A DNA stretch of 64,000 nucleotides from NCBI GenBank assembly GCA_963556145.1, contig OY744472.1, forward strand, positions 5,518,001-5,582,000, in the 5' to 3' direction. Numbering within the stretch: the stretch's first letter is position 1; each line of letters opens with the position of its first letter. The stretch is from Hygrocybe punicea (Eukaryota; Basidiomycota; Agaricomycetes; Agaricales; Hygrophoraceae). The notes under the pieces were generated by a model that worked only from the letters and a program-made list of their open reading frames with translations, searched no databases and was not told the origin of the DNA. Shown piece by piece: positions 1 to 10,289 of the stretch. The position numbers and the translations under genes are program-made.

Positions 1-269
1 AATGTCGGTGACGTCCATCGGCAAGGAGACTATTCAGGTACAACAAGGTCACGTGGGAGATGTCCATGGTCGGTCTGGATTGTTCTAGAAGAAGGGACAA
101 AAAGAGAACAAGAATAAGAAAATACAAGGATGTCCAAATGAAGAAACAATGACGTTGAAAGGAGGACAAAGGACAAAATGAAATGAAAAAGGAAGGTGTG
201 CAGTGCAGAATCGTCATGGTGGGTATCGGAATGGGCATCGGGGTTGGAAGCGGAGTTGGAAACATAACA
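1..269 (-). repeat. 3' LTR (partial) of pol-less LTR element, minus copy
   Basis: This stretch is nearly identical to 4650-4918 and, reverse-complemented, to the starts of the LTRs at 50493 and 55178. Read on the minus strand the LTR begins TGTTATGTTTCC at 269; the rest of the LTR lies before the window. Its outer flank, and so its target duplication, cannot be seen. Confidence 0.9.
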
Positions 270-1162
270 ATACCCCCGGAACAAGGGGAATCGTCCCGAT
301 TAACCGGAAGAACAAAGAACAAGGGAAACAAAGAACAAGGAAAAAAATACAAGGAAAGAACAGACAGTTTAACGACATGATCAAGGTCGGCAAGAAATCA
401 AAGACATGAAGAAGGAAAAAACGTCAGTCCAAAGGTCAATGCATCAAGAAGACGTTACTGAGTTTCAAGGGTTAACAAAGAAATATATTCGGGTTCGTCC
501 AATTGTTTCGTTGTCATTTTTTGTCATTGTAGATAATCAGGGGTCATTGTTGTATTGTCATTAAGTCGTCAAGGGTGTCGGGTTGAAAGGAGGTAAAGGT
601 TGTCGGGGTCCAGGTGTTCATTCAGGGTTTTCGGTTCAAAGAGAATTAGGTGGTCGGCATTTTTGGGATGAGGGAGTTCTGGATGTTAGAGAGTTCTGGG
701 TGTCAGAAGTTTATAGTCATTACGGACATTTGAATGGGCATAGATTTATATCGTTTCAGATATCGGTGTTGTTGACTGATCGTGGATTTCCTACACTCAA
801 ATGGTGTGCGAGATTTCTTCATATTCCATGAATGCAACAGGGATTGGTGTCGGTCGGAAGATGTTTGGGAATTCGGGATAAGGAAGGTGAAAGAGTTGCC
901 AGTTCCAAGTCATACATTGGCAAAGGATTTCGGATGGGGATTCATTCGTCACTGTTTCTTTTTCTGGTGCATTTACTGCCATACTGGTCAGCAGCACATC
1001 GGGTTCCTTTCCTATGTGGGATCGGAGGTCATTGGTTTGATAACCAGTATCCTTCTGGTTCAGTTCTGGTGTCCATAGACATCAAGGTTTGTTCTACGGC
1101 TTATAGCAATCATGCATGCGTCTGGGGATTGTAGATTTTATATCATTTCGGATATTCATCTC

Positions 1163-1387
1163 TTATTTATATAGCTGGTGAGAGAACCTGCTGCTTCGTC
1201 TCTTATTTGTATAGCTGGTGAGAGAACCTGCTACATGTTTCTCTATGGTCATGTTCCATCTGTCCATTCCATTTCTGTTTCTTCTCTTCTGTTTCTGGGT
1301 ATTCTGTTTCTTCTTCTGGGTGTTTTCGTTGGTGTAAATAATGTCGAGGTCGTTTACATACAAGGGAAAGTCCATTCTATGAATCAT
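1163..1387 (-). CDS. Small ORF3 of the pol-less LTR element (doubtful)
   Basis: A 74-codon ORF overlaps the end of ORF2 by 11 nt in a different frame. Its translation is identical in the plus copy (54084-54308). It is rich in Q, K, N and R and shows no domain. The DNA around it is almost identical between copies, so identity alone does not prove selection. It may be a chance ORF over a tandem repeat. Confidence 0.25.
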   Translation of the reverse strand: MIHRMDFPLYVNDLDIIYTNENTQKKKQNTQKQKRRNRNGMDRWNMTIEKHVAGSLTSYTNKRRSSRFSHQLYK

Positions 1388-1868
1388 ACATGACAGGGGT
1401 GTATCCTTTCACAAACAACATCAATCTCCAATCCAATCCATGGATGTCATTCTCCTTCCCCATCACCATACGCTCATGCATTGCACGAAATAAAGCATGA
1501 CGATGATAATCAGGTTCTTTGGTCCCATGTCTCGAGCGTTTGTTTTGCATGTTATGGCCGTCAGAACGGTGTGCACGGTCGAGTTTCTTTTTCTGGGATT
1601 GGGGAAGAAGTGGAGAGCGGCGACGTGACTGGGTTTGGAGCGAGACAAGAGGTGGAGAATACAACCAAGCTCGGTATTCATCATCCATCTCTATATGCAG
1701 TCGGTGGGTTACTTTTCGAGGGGGTGTCGGGAGATCAGTGAGACTGTCCATGTACGCATCAAAGTCATCAATGGGGGGAGTCGGATGTTCTTCACTGCAA
1801 ATGTTCACTGCACCAAAATATAGCTCATTGTCCAGATCATCGAAGATAAAGGGTACGTCGAGACTCAT
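1377..1868 (-). CDS. ORF2 of pol-less LTR element (163 aa, unknown function)
   Basis: An ATG-started ORF of 163 codons begins within the stop of ORF1 (ATGA overlap at 1865-1868), an arrangement compatible with termination-reinitiation. The protein starts MSLDVPFIFDDLDNELYFG, has an acidic first half with PTPP motifs, then a basic SRRRSPLLPQSQKKK stretch, and ends VKGYTPVMYDS. I recognise no domain. The plus-strand copy at 53603-54094 has the same length and no stop. By my reading the two differ by five amino-acid changes and one silent change, so this ORF alone does not show purifying selection. It could be a Gag-like or accessory protein. Existence as an ORF is certain; function is unknown. 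Confidence 0.6.
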   Translation of the reverse strand: MSLDVPFIFDDLDNELYFGAVNICSEEHPTPPIDDFDAYMDSLTDLPTPPRKVTHRLHIEMDDEYRAWLYSPPLVSLQTQSRRRSPLLPQSQKKKLDRAHRSDGHNMQNKRSRHGTKEPDYHRHALFRAMHERMVMGKENDIHGLDWRLMLFVKGYTPVMYDS

Positions 1869-2554
1869 CGTCGATGTCGACGGTGGGGACGGTGTCGAGG
1901 ATGCTGGACGATACGTGTGTCACGATGATTCTGGGGTACGGGTGTAAGACGAGGAGCGGGGATGCGAACAACGAATCGATGATGAGGAAGTTCCTCGTCC
2001 AAAATGTATTGGAGACGCTGGAGGAGGAATTGGCTTCGGCGATTTCTTTGCTCAGTGATCCGTAGACCACCCAGGAGACGGTGTAGTTCGTCAAGGACCG
2101 GTGTCACGGATCGTGGAAGGAAGACGAGGTGAGGAATGCGAGGATCGTTCCAGCTGATGTAGTCGACCCAGTCGTCAGGTCGGTTGAGAGGGAACCAGGC
2201 AAGATCGCACTGCCACCAGCGACGGGCAGGCCACGGGTACGGATGGTCTGGGGGACAGAGGTTGGCCAGGGTGACGACAGGTGGGTGGTTTAAAGAAGTT
2301 TTCCGTCTTCGGTAATTACCATGCCTCGTTGTCAGCATCGTGTCGGAGTTTCCAGTGATCGGTCCATGTACCAGGGTTTTGGTTGCCTCGTGGATTCGTA
2401 TGTATGATCGGGGATCAAAGTTCCAGAAAAAGAGGGTGTGTAGCGGGATATCACCTGATATGCCGATCCGCGCTATCCAAATTGGTAAGGAGTGGTATTT
2501 CGTATGTGTTCCATTCATGACAATCATCATAGTCTTGGTCATTTGTTCATCCAT
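1865..2554 (-). CDS. ORF1 of pol-less LTR element (about 229 aa, unknown function)
   Basis: The ORF starts MDEQMTKTMM and ends in a basic, His/Arg-rich tail (HPRHRPHRRHRR). The centre has a WVDYISWNDPRIPHL block, then ELHRLL and TEQRNRR, then VVRIPAP. The plus copy keeps this pattern (52914-53606) although part of the DNA is strongly diverged, which argues that the protein has been selected in the family. Basic, coiled-coil-like content fits a nucleic-acid-binding Gag-like protein, but no CCHC zinc knuckle is present and this role is a guess. The ORF is open in this copy and interrupted by an early TGA in the plus copy. It overlaps ORF2 by ATGA. Confidence 0.6.
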   Translation of the reverse strand: MDEQMTKTMMIVMNGTHTKYHSLPIWIARIGISGDIPLHTLFFWNFDPRSYIRIHEATKTLVHGPITGNSDTMLTTRHGNYRRRKTSLNHPPVVTLANLCPPDHPYPWPARRWWQCDLAWFPLNRPDDWVDYISWNDPRIPHLVFLPRSVTPVLDELHRLLGGLRITEQRNRRSQFLLQRLQYILDEELPHHRFVVRIPAPRLTPVPQNHRDTRIVQHPRHRPHRRHRR

Positions 2555-3316
2555 GTCAAACAAAGAGGGTCCCCTTTCATCTGTTCCAACAGACTACTAA
2601 GATCAACCACTTCTCTTTGTTACAACATGTACAGGTCATCACAGGATTCGGGGTTTCGTATGCATACTGGCTTTCTCTGGGCTTTCTGCATTTGGTGAGG
2701 AGATGGGGGGGAGGAGGTGGAAGGAAGGCTAGGAAGGCGGTTTGAAGGATTTATTGATTTCGGTTTGTCTAGGGCAAGGGAGTCGTAATATGTCTGGTAC
2801 AACCAAAACATATTTGAATCATGAAGGTGGGATACCTAAGGTGATTGGTTTGTCTAGCAGTGTCCTTCTGCATCTGGGGCAATGACAAGTCATGTCCATT
2901 GCATCATTCATGTCATAATTATCATATCGAGGTAGCGGAATGACAGTGGTGACGTTAGTCAGGGGTTTGTTTCAATTCAGGTTCCAGGATTGGGCTTGAG
3001 CAATTATTATGGATAAACCATAAATAATTCGCAGGGCGGCAGTCTTGAGGTTGACCATTCGGAGTATTCAACATTCGTTCAGGGGTCCGGGTGGCTAGTG
3101 TACATCAACAGATTTCAGGTCTGCATCAATAACAGGCTAGCATCGTTCGTTCGTCCATTCGTGTGGGGTCAGGGTTGAGAGAGGAATAAAGTCGAGAGGA
3201 GGAGGAGAGGGAGAGGGTGTAGGGGAGGACGAGGGAGAGATTCGGGAGAGAGGAGGGGGTTCGTTTGTTCATGTCGAAAGTTGAATGTCGGGGGAGTTGG
3301 GAAACGTTTAGTCTTT

Positions 3317-4918
3317 TGTTACGGATCGCTTCTGCAGCGGGCTCCGGCAACAATCAACTTAACAGGGGATCGGCTTCCAGAGGGGAGAACAGCAGCTTTC
3401 ATTGTTGCTTACAGCTAAGACAACGCTGCTAACAGGGGGGGTCAAGGTCTAGTGTCATTGCGAGCCGTGGGGGTTACCCAAAACAAGATGAGTCTGCCCC
3501 AAGAACCAGACTAAACGTAAGGAAAGGAAAGAAGAAAAAGTCCGAACCAACAACAAGAACAGTATATATAGTGACTGGTCTTGAGGGGAGGTAAATAGAA
3601 ATACAACCATGAAGCCATAACATGTCCAACTCTACCATGTGTTCACCATGAGGCGTACATGAGGTGTCCTCATGTCAATGTTCTCACGATCCAACTGGAG
3701 GCCCGGGTGTCATTGAGGAATAGAGGGGGTCCGGATGACTCGGATGATTTGTCATCAGATCATGTGATGTGCAGAATTGCCTATTCGGGGTCTACACTTG
3801 CTGCAACAGGCAAGTGCGCAGTCTGGCAAGTGCATTGCACGGTCGGGTTGAAGATGGGTATCGTCCAGTGTGGGGTTGGTGATGAGAGTGTCTTGAGGTG
3901 GTGTGGATGTAATGGCAAGGTTGGTATGAAAGAAAATGAAGGAATGTATAAAGGAAAAAACCAACTAGGACAGTGGGCTAGTCGAGGTCAGACATGTGAA
4001 CAGCACAAGCTGTACCGGATGACAATGTCTGTGTTGATGACGTATCGAGGAGCGATGTCTTGTCCTGTTTGTGGAGATATCAAGGTTATAGATGGAAAAG
4101 GTTAAATGAATGTGGGTCCAGGTTTCGAGTCATGGCACGAGTGACAAGCTGTGGGAACAAGTCATCGGGTACTGCATTGAAGCGGTGTCGTGCGAACAAT
4201 ATGTGATAGGGGTTGGTTCACTGTTTGGGAAGTCGTATGGTCTGTGGTCGAAGTCCAAAAGAGTATGCTTCGGCAATGGTCGGATTAGAGAGAACAGTGA
4301 AATGTCTTGTGATCGGGGATTGTTCAGAGTTCACATGCAGGTGAGGAATGTCGTCGGATCGTCAGGGAGGATAATGGTGGGCACAGGGTACGAATATGGA
4401 AACCAAATATCCGGGAATGGCAATTGTCAATTACGTGTTGATATATTGTTGAGGTGGAAGTCAGAAGTATCAATGGTGGAAGGGTTTCGGTGCCGATGCC
4501 AAAGATAGATCATAACAAGGTAGAAACCGATCAGGAAGGTGATGGCAATGCTGCCAATAACAAATACAGTAATGAGCTGTGTCGGGAGTACAGCCATTGT
4601 GATCAGTTTGTCGTGGGATAGCATAAACAAGATATCGAAGGGAAAAGACAATGTCGGTGACGTCCATCGGCAAGGAGACTATTCAGGTACAACAAGGTCA
4701 CGTGGGAGATGTCCATGGTCGGTCTGGATTGTTCTAGAAGAAGGGACAAAAAGAGAACAAGAATAAGAAAATACAAGGATGTCCAAATGAAGAAACAATG
4801 ACGTTGAAAGGAGGACAAAGGACAAAATGAAATGAAAAAGGAAGGTGTGCAGTGCAGAATCGTCATGGTGGGTATCGGAATGGGCATCGGGGTTGGAAGC
4901 GGAGTTGGAAACATAACA
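3317..4918 (-). repeat. 5' LTR of pol-less LTR element, minus copy (1602 bp)
   Basis: On the minus strand it runs from TGTTATGTTTCC (4918) to GATCCGTAACA (3317), so it has TG...CA ends. It matches the LTRs at 50493-52164 and 55178-56849 apart from small indels and substitutions. Its insertion cut a Ty3/gypsy pol whose sequence resumes at 4919. The 5-bp duplication should begin GAACC at 4919, but the other end lies outside the window. Confidence 0.9.
4427..4597 (-). CDS. Small membrane-protein ORF inside the LTR (56 aa)
   Basis: The ORF begins MAVLPTQLIT and has one strongly hydrophobic segment of about 22 residues (VFVIGSIAITFLIGFYLVMI), followed by WHRHRN and a polar tail ending NNISTRN. 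That is the layout of a single-pass membrane protein with a basic flank. The same ORF lies at 50819-50989 and 55504-55674. Between this copy and the plus copies I count three conservative changes (F/I, I/V, L/F), four silent changes and no stops. LTRs rarely encode proteins, so chance cannot be excluded. I know of no named family for it. Confidence 0.45.
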   Translation of the reverse strand: MAVLPTQLITVFVIGSIAITFLIGFYLVMIYLWHRHRNPSTIDTSDFHLNNISTRN

Positions 4919-7906
4919 GAACCCATCCGACCGGAAGACGTCAAATGCGCCTCGCCAATCGCCCTCGGCCAAAAGACACACGACAACCCCAGCCTTCTGA
5001 TAGAAGAGCTCCGTCATCGCGTCAACGACGAATGTATAGCCCATGGATTCCCACCAGCCCACAACATGGAACCACGCCCAACACCAGCCGGCCCCGACAA
5101 GGAAGAACAGCACCCGGCGAAATGGCGGTTCTGCCAAAACTACAACATGCTCAACAGGGTCACCCAAGTTTTCCCGATGCCCCAGGGCGACATACGGATG
5201 AAGCAGCGATGCCTAAGCGGCCACAGGTGGGTCCACGGATTCGATTTCGCCTCGGGCATCTACGCTGTCATGATACCACAGGACACCCGGCCGTACCTCG
5301 CATTCTACATCGAGGGCAGAGGATTTTTCACACAGAAGCGAATGCCTTTCGGCCTCACCAGCGCCCCCTCCACGTTTGCACACGTCACCGCACAAGCACT
5401 CGGCGACATACTTACCGCTCTGCAACTCGAGCTATTCGTGGATGACGGAGGCATGGCAGGGGACGAGTTCGAAGACATGCTCAATCGCACGAGACGCTTC
5501 TTCCAGAGGGTCCGGGAAGCCGGCCTGTCCCTCTCTGCCAAGAAATCGAAGTTTTTCATGTCAGAAATGATATTCGCGGGGTCCAAGGTTGGACCGGACG
5601 GTGTTCAAGCAGACGAGGCCAAGCTAACCGCAGTCGTCAGCTGGCGGAGACCCCCCGACCTCTTAGGCCTATCCGGCTTTCTGGGGTTAACGGGCTACTT
5701 TAGGGATCTAATCCACGGATACACCAAGCTGGCCCAGCCGCTGTCCGACCTCCTACGATCCGTCGACATACCCAAGCACGCCGGGAAGGCAGCATACCGA
5801 GCAGCATTGCGGAAGGTCAAATTGGCTGATAAGTGGACCGAAAAACACCAAAAATGTTTCCTCGACCTGAAAACCGCTCTCACGACCAACCCCGTTCTGG
5901 TGGCTCCTCGATTTGACGGCACCCCATTCATCATAACCACCGACGGCTGCAAGGAAGGATTCGGCGGTGTTCTATCCCAGCACATCGTGGTAACACGACC
6001 CGGCGGCAAAGTGGTCAGCAAGTTGCACCCTATAGCATACGCCTCGAAGCGCACCTCCACAGCGGAAGAACGCTACAAACCCTTCCTCCTAGAATTCGCG
6101 GCCCTCAAGTTCGCGTTGGACAAATTTGACGACATCGTGTGGGGTTTCCCAGTCGAGCTGGAAACCAACTGCCAAGCCCTCCGTGACGTATTACTCAGCC
6201 CGGATCTCAATGCAACACACGCCCGCTGGCGGGACGGGGTCTTGGCCCACCAGATTATTGACGTCCGCCATATACCAGGGAAAACCAACCTGGTCGGAGA
6301 CGCCCTGAGTCGAAAAGACGAGGAACTTCCCCGCATCCTGAATGACGGTAGCGATTGGTCGGTTTCCCCAGACTGGGAGACGGCGCGTGGCCTGGAATAC
6401 GACATGTTCACGGTGGGTGAATCTGCTTCTGAATTACACAGGACATTACGGGATCGCTTCGAAGACGAACGCGTCTTTGTAGAAGTCGTCGATGCCCTCG
6501 TAGGCATACCAGACGACGCCCCAGAGCGCGATCAACGGCGTGCGGCCCATCGCGCAAAAGATTTCTTCATCGACGACGGACGCTTGTGGAAACTTGGAGG
6601 CATCACACCGGCGCGGGCAGCATCATGCAGGGAGTGTATAACCAAAACAGAAGCCGTCGCGCTTGCTAAAGTCGAGCACAAAAAAACTCACATGGGCCGT
6701 GACGCCATCAAGATGCAGCTATTGGACAGGATATGTAGCCCCTTTTTAGACGCATCAATCACGAAAGCAATCCGCGAGTGCAGCCGCTGCAAAAATTTCG
6801 GCAACACACACCTACACGCACTGCTCCAACCCATAGTCCGGCGCCGACCGTTCGAGCTCCTGGTGGGGGATTACACTTCCATGCCGACGGGAAAAGGGGG
6901 TTTCACAAAAATTGGTTTATACGCTGACGTCTTCTCTAGGAAATTGTTCGCGTTCAAAGTGAAGTCCGCTACAGGGAAAGCCACCGTCGACAGCCTCGAA
7001 CACATCAGGAACACGTTCATAACGCCGGAGGTATTCATGTCCGACGGCGGCTCCCACTTTGATTGCGAACTGGTGCGCAATTACTGTGACAGCATTGGCA
7101 CTAAACACCACGTCGTAGCCGCTTACTCACCCTGGATAAATGGCCTGATCGAGGGCTCAAACAAGATACTGCTGAGTACACTCAAACGGCTGTGTGCACC
7201 CGGCCTTGGCAAAGACGAATACGACAGGATGGCAACAAAAGACATCCCCAAGAACTGGCCCCAGCACCTGAACGCTGCCGTAAAAAACCTCTCCGACCGC
7301 ATCCTACCAAGTCTCAAATTCTCCCCGAATGAATTACTACTGGGACTCATCACAAACCCACAAGGCACCGGCGAACCAGAAACAATGCCCATTCCCTCCG
7401 ATGCTGACATAGCAATCCACCTAGCATACGCCGACCAAACGCGACTCGACGGCCTAGCCTGCGCTGTAGACCACGCAGCGAACCGCAAGGCCTCATTTGA
7501 CGCCAAAGTCCTTAGGAGGGCACCCAGAGAAGTTATATTTAAAACTGGACAACTTGTACAAGTCTATCGAAGTGATCTGATTAATGTCTTTTCCAGTGTA
7601 CGGAAGTTGGTCCCTCTGTGGTCCGTACCCCGGCGTGTGGTGTCCCGCCTGCGCAACTCATATGTTTTGGAGACACTCGACGGCGTACCACTGTCTGGCG
7701 TTTTTAATGCACGCCGCCTCCGATCGTTTGAGCCACGAGATGGAACGAAAATGGCCCAAGCAGAGCATGATCGTCTGCTTGCTGACGATACCACACCCAC
7801 AAACGACCACGGCGAAGGGATGGAGGTTGCAGACAATGAGGATAGAGAGCTGGCATCGGGAGATGGTGTTGAGGCTGACGACGTAGCGACGAGGGCGTCG
7901 CTATGA
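4919..7906 (+). pseudogene. Ty3/gypsy pol polyprotein, 5'-truncated (RT, RNase H, integrase)
   Basis: An open frame of about 995 codons encodes most of a Ty3/gypsy Pol. The reverse transcriptase carries MPFGLTSAP and the catalytic FVDD (5435-5446) in an FVDDGG context. RNase H follows with TTDGCKEGFGG. At the third acidic position there is ETNCQAL, with Asn (6167-6169) where I expect Asp. Integrase has an HHCC-type zinc region (EHKKTH, CSRCKNFG) and a DD35E triad: D at 6869, D at 7043 and E at 7151, exactly 35 residues between the last two. The C-terminus ends LSGVFNARRLRSFEP, typical of these proteins. Gag, protease and the first RT blocks are missing because an LTR element inserted at 4918/4919. 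The frame continues upstream into LTR sequence only by chance. A purine-rich tract near 7903-7915 follows the stop. Confidence 0.92.
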
Positions 7907-8112
7907 AGAAAGGGGGCACTTGGAGTAGTAGCGAGGGCTGTGTCACGTGACTCAGTTCCCACGGTTCGTGTTGTTTGTTGGTTCCCAAAGTAGCTAGAAG
8001 ACAACCCAACCAATCCACGACCTTCGAGACTCGAGACTCAGTTCTTCGTTAGACGTCCGAGACTCCAGACCACTCCACCGGTGGCTGGTCCCTTTGTTGA
8101 TAACCCGCAGCA

Positions 8113-9119
8113 TCATTTGAGCCTTTTGCAATGGTCGCACATGTACCCTTTGATTCCGCGACAAACCGCGTTGGCAGTCACGCATGCATTGCATTGCCGG
8201 ATCTGGAACGACTGCATATACTACGAATTAGTTAGGCACAACGGATATACGAGTTCGCAAGATATTACTTACCCCCGGAAGCTTTCCCTTCGGTCCCATG
8301 TCCCCGTTCCCGCTTGTGTTCGAAAAGTCATCCCCGCTATTGTACTCCCCACGAATGGTTTCATTGTCCTGGTTGACCCTTTTATCCCGGTTGGCCTTTT
8401 TGTTCTTAAGAGCTTGGAGCCTTTCGTATTTCTGGAGTTGTTGCTTGGCCCAGTCGCCGTCCGTGTCCTCGTCCTCGTCCTCATTTCTGCGATCGCTAGC
8501 TTGTCCGGTCTCCTCCCGGTCCCTTTCCACGGCTGCATCAGCCTCCCTTTTCACTGCCACTGCCACCTTCGCCCTTTCCGCCTCCTCAATCCGCTTCTCC
8601 GCCTCTGCCCTCCTATTCATCTCCTCCTTGTATTGACGCAAATCCTCTGCCTGTTTCTGCTCGAGCTCCGCCGCCTTCTTGACCCGTTGTGTCCTCGCTT
8701 CCTCCTCCTCCTTTTCCTCCTGCAACCATGATGCTTCCTCGACTTCCCGACACACCGCCTCTTCCTTCGTGTATTCCTCCCAGCTCCGCAACCACTCCTC
8801 GACCTCCACCACCATCTCTCCACCCATTGAGAAGTCCCTCGGTTCCGTCACGTCGATTCTGTTGTCCCGGATTTCCGTCAATATTCCCCTGTAGTTCCGC
8901 TGCCGGGTATCATTAGTTCGTGCCGTTTACAGGAATGGGATCTCTTACCATGGCCCATCATCATCTCACCACCCATTGCCATGCTTCGTTCTCGAATCTG
9001 TCATGTACGATATCAATTCTGGCCACGTCAACTTCTAGTAACTCGGCTACGGCGTTCTCGAAGTCTTGCCGCGTTTCTGCATCGAGAGTGTTGAGGAAGT
9101 TGTCGTATTCCGTCGACAT
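8113..9119 (-). CDS. Three-exon gene: coiled-coil protein with C-terminal Cys zinc motif
   Basis: I assemble exons 9119-8970, 8899-8273 and 8220-8113 (complement), with introns GTGAGA...GGCAG and GTAAGT...CGTAG; the sum is 885 nt, 294 residues plus stop. The N-terminus (MSTEYDNFLNTLDAE) is an acidic helix-rich region. The middle is a long E/K/R coiled coil (EEWLRSWEEYTKEE onward) followed by a DEDEDTDGD acidic patch. The last exon encodes CNACVTANAVC and CDHCKRLK, a C-x2-C...C...C-x2-C pattern found in many agaricomycete orphan proteins that I take to bind zinc. It could start further upstream, since a Q/N-rich frame continues. It converges on the gypsy pol. Whether it is a retroelement gene or a host orphan is not resolved. 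Confidence 0.55.
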
Positions 9120-9390
9120 CTGGTGTTGGTATTGGTGTTTGTTGGGTTTGTTGGGCTTGTTGAGGTTGTTGTCGAGATTGTTGAAGTCGCGTTGAAAAGG
9201 TTTCTTGTTTGTATTTGTTGCCCTGTCACGTGACCATTATTCCCTTGTCCAGCTGTCTCGCCCATACTATTTTGGTAGCTCCAGATCGCCTGCTCCTGAC
9301 GCTTCGATACCCACTGGCTTCGACTCCATTCACGTTGTATTCCCGATTCTGTCCATTTTCGACATCGCTTCTGCTCTTTTCTTCTCATGA

Positions 9391-10215
9391 CCCCAGAATC
9401 TTCGTTACTTCGTATGGATCGACCAGGGATGGTCTCAATCTGAGTCCTGACTGGATGTAGAGGCTCCGGATCATGTGGATCCGTTTCCCCTTCATATCAG
9501 ACACCGCTCCCATCCATTTCCATTTCCATATCATCGATTCCGTTCGATTCTGCTCGTTTCCATCGATTCCGCTCTGGATTCCACCTCCGGAATCGTTCCT
9601 ACTCGCACTGCAATGTCCCTAGCGACCCGGAATCAGTACGTATATAGTCATATATCATGTATCTTCATTTCCCGTCTCCTAGTACATAGCACCACTCCAC
9701 TATTACTCGCCCCTATCATTTACAGCCTTCGCTTGTAGTACATGGTTACTACAGCACAGGATCCCTCACAGTAGTATAAAAGTAGCACATTTATACTACA
9801 AAATATATAGAAAAATACCGACACCCAGATATATAGAAAATACAGGATACCGTTACCACCTCACGTCTTATCGTCCCGTCTCATCTATACTTGCCTTCAT
9901 CCTTTCCCCATACTCTCCCTCTGACTCCGGAACCCCTGGATTCGGGTTGGATTGATTAGACCTTTCTAAAAGAAACTAAATTCCTCTGATCACTTCTTAG
10001 CTGATCACCACTTTCCGTAGATTCCCATTCTGGGTCTACAACAGAACTCGCCATCACAGTGGAGAGTACACAACGGAAGGAAACACAGATTGAGTGAGGA
10101 TGATTGGTTCTTTGAGAACTAAAATGCAAACTAGTGGAGAGGGGGGGAACTGGGTTCTTCATTGTTTTTGCTACTACAGGATCTGCTATTAGCATTTTCA
10201 TGCACAGTTAGATTA
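9391..10215. other. Non-coding stretch, no gene recognised
   Basis: Pyrimidine-rich sequence with repeated TCGATTCCG-like words to about 9600, then an AT-rich segment with ATATATAGAAAA repeats near 9790-9850. I see no coding pattern. It could be the promoter side of the minus-strand gene ending at 8113. Confidence 0.4.
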
Positions 10216-10227
10216 TGTCAGTTGCTA

Positions 10228-10285
10228 GGGATGTGAGAGTGGTTAGGGCACAGATGCAAGGTTCAAACCTCAACCAGCAGCAGGC
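10228..10285 (+). repeat. tRNA-like (SINE-head-like) sequence
   Basis: The sequence holds an A-box-like GTGGTTAGGGCA (10239-10250) resembling tRNA-Leu/Ser D-arms and a B-box-like GGTTCAAACCT (10260-10270). The spacing is too short for a functional tRNA and no cloverleaf folds, so a decayed SINE head or tRNA fragment is the likeliest reading. Confidence 0.3.
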
Positions 10286-10289
10286 CAAA

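Larger units (their letters stand above)
270..3316 (-). mobile_element. Internal region of pol-less LTR retrotransposon (minus copy)
   Basis: The region between two LTRs is about 3.05 kb and encodes no reverse transcriptase, RNase H or integrase that I can recognise. It carries a pair of overlapping ORFs (1865-2554 and 1377-1868) that recur in the plus-strand copy at 52165-55177. A 38-bp tandem duplication ending AGAGAACCTGCT lies at about 1159-1235 and is also present in the other copy. Elements with LTRs and no pol are usually mobilised in trans by an autonomous relative; that relative is not in this window. Confidence 0.85.

Noticed and set aside
4832..4918. Apparent N-terminus of the pol ORF starting MKKEGVQCRIVMVG
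   Set aside because: This is LTR sequence read in a chance frame; the true pol begins at the LTR junction 4919 and is truncated.
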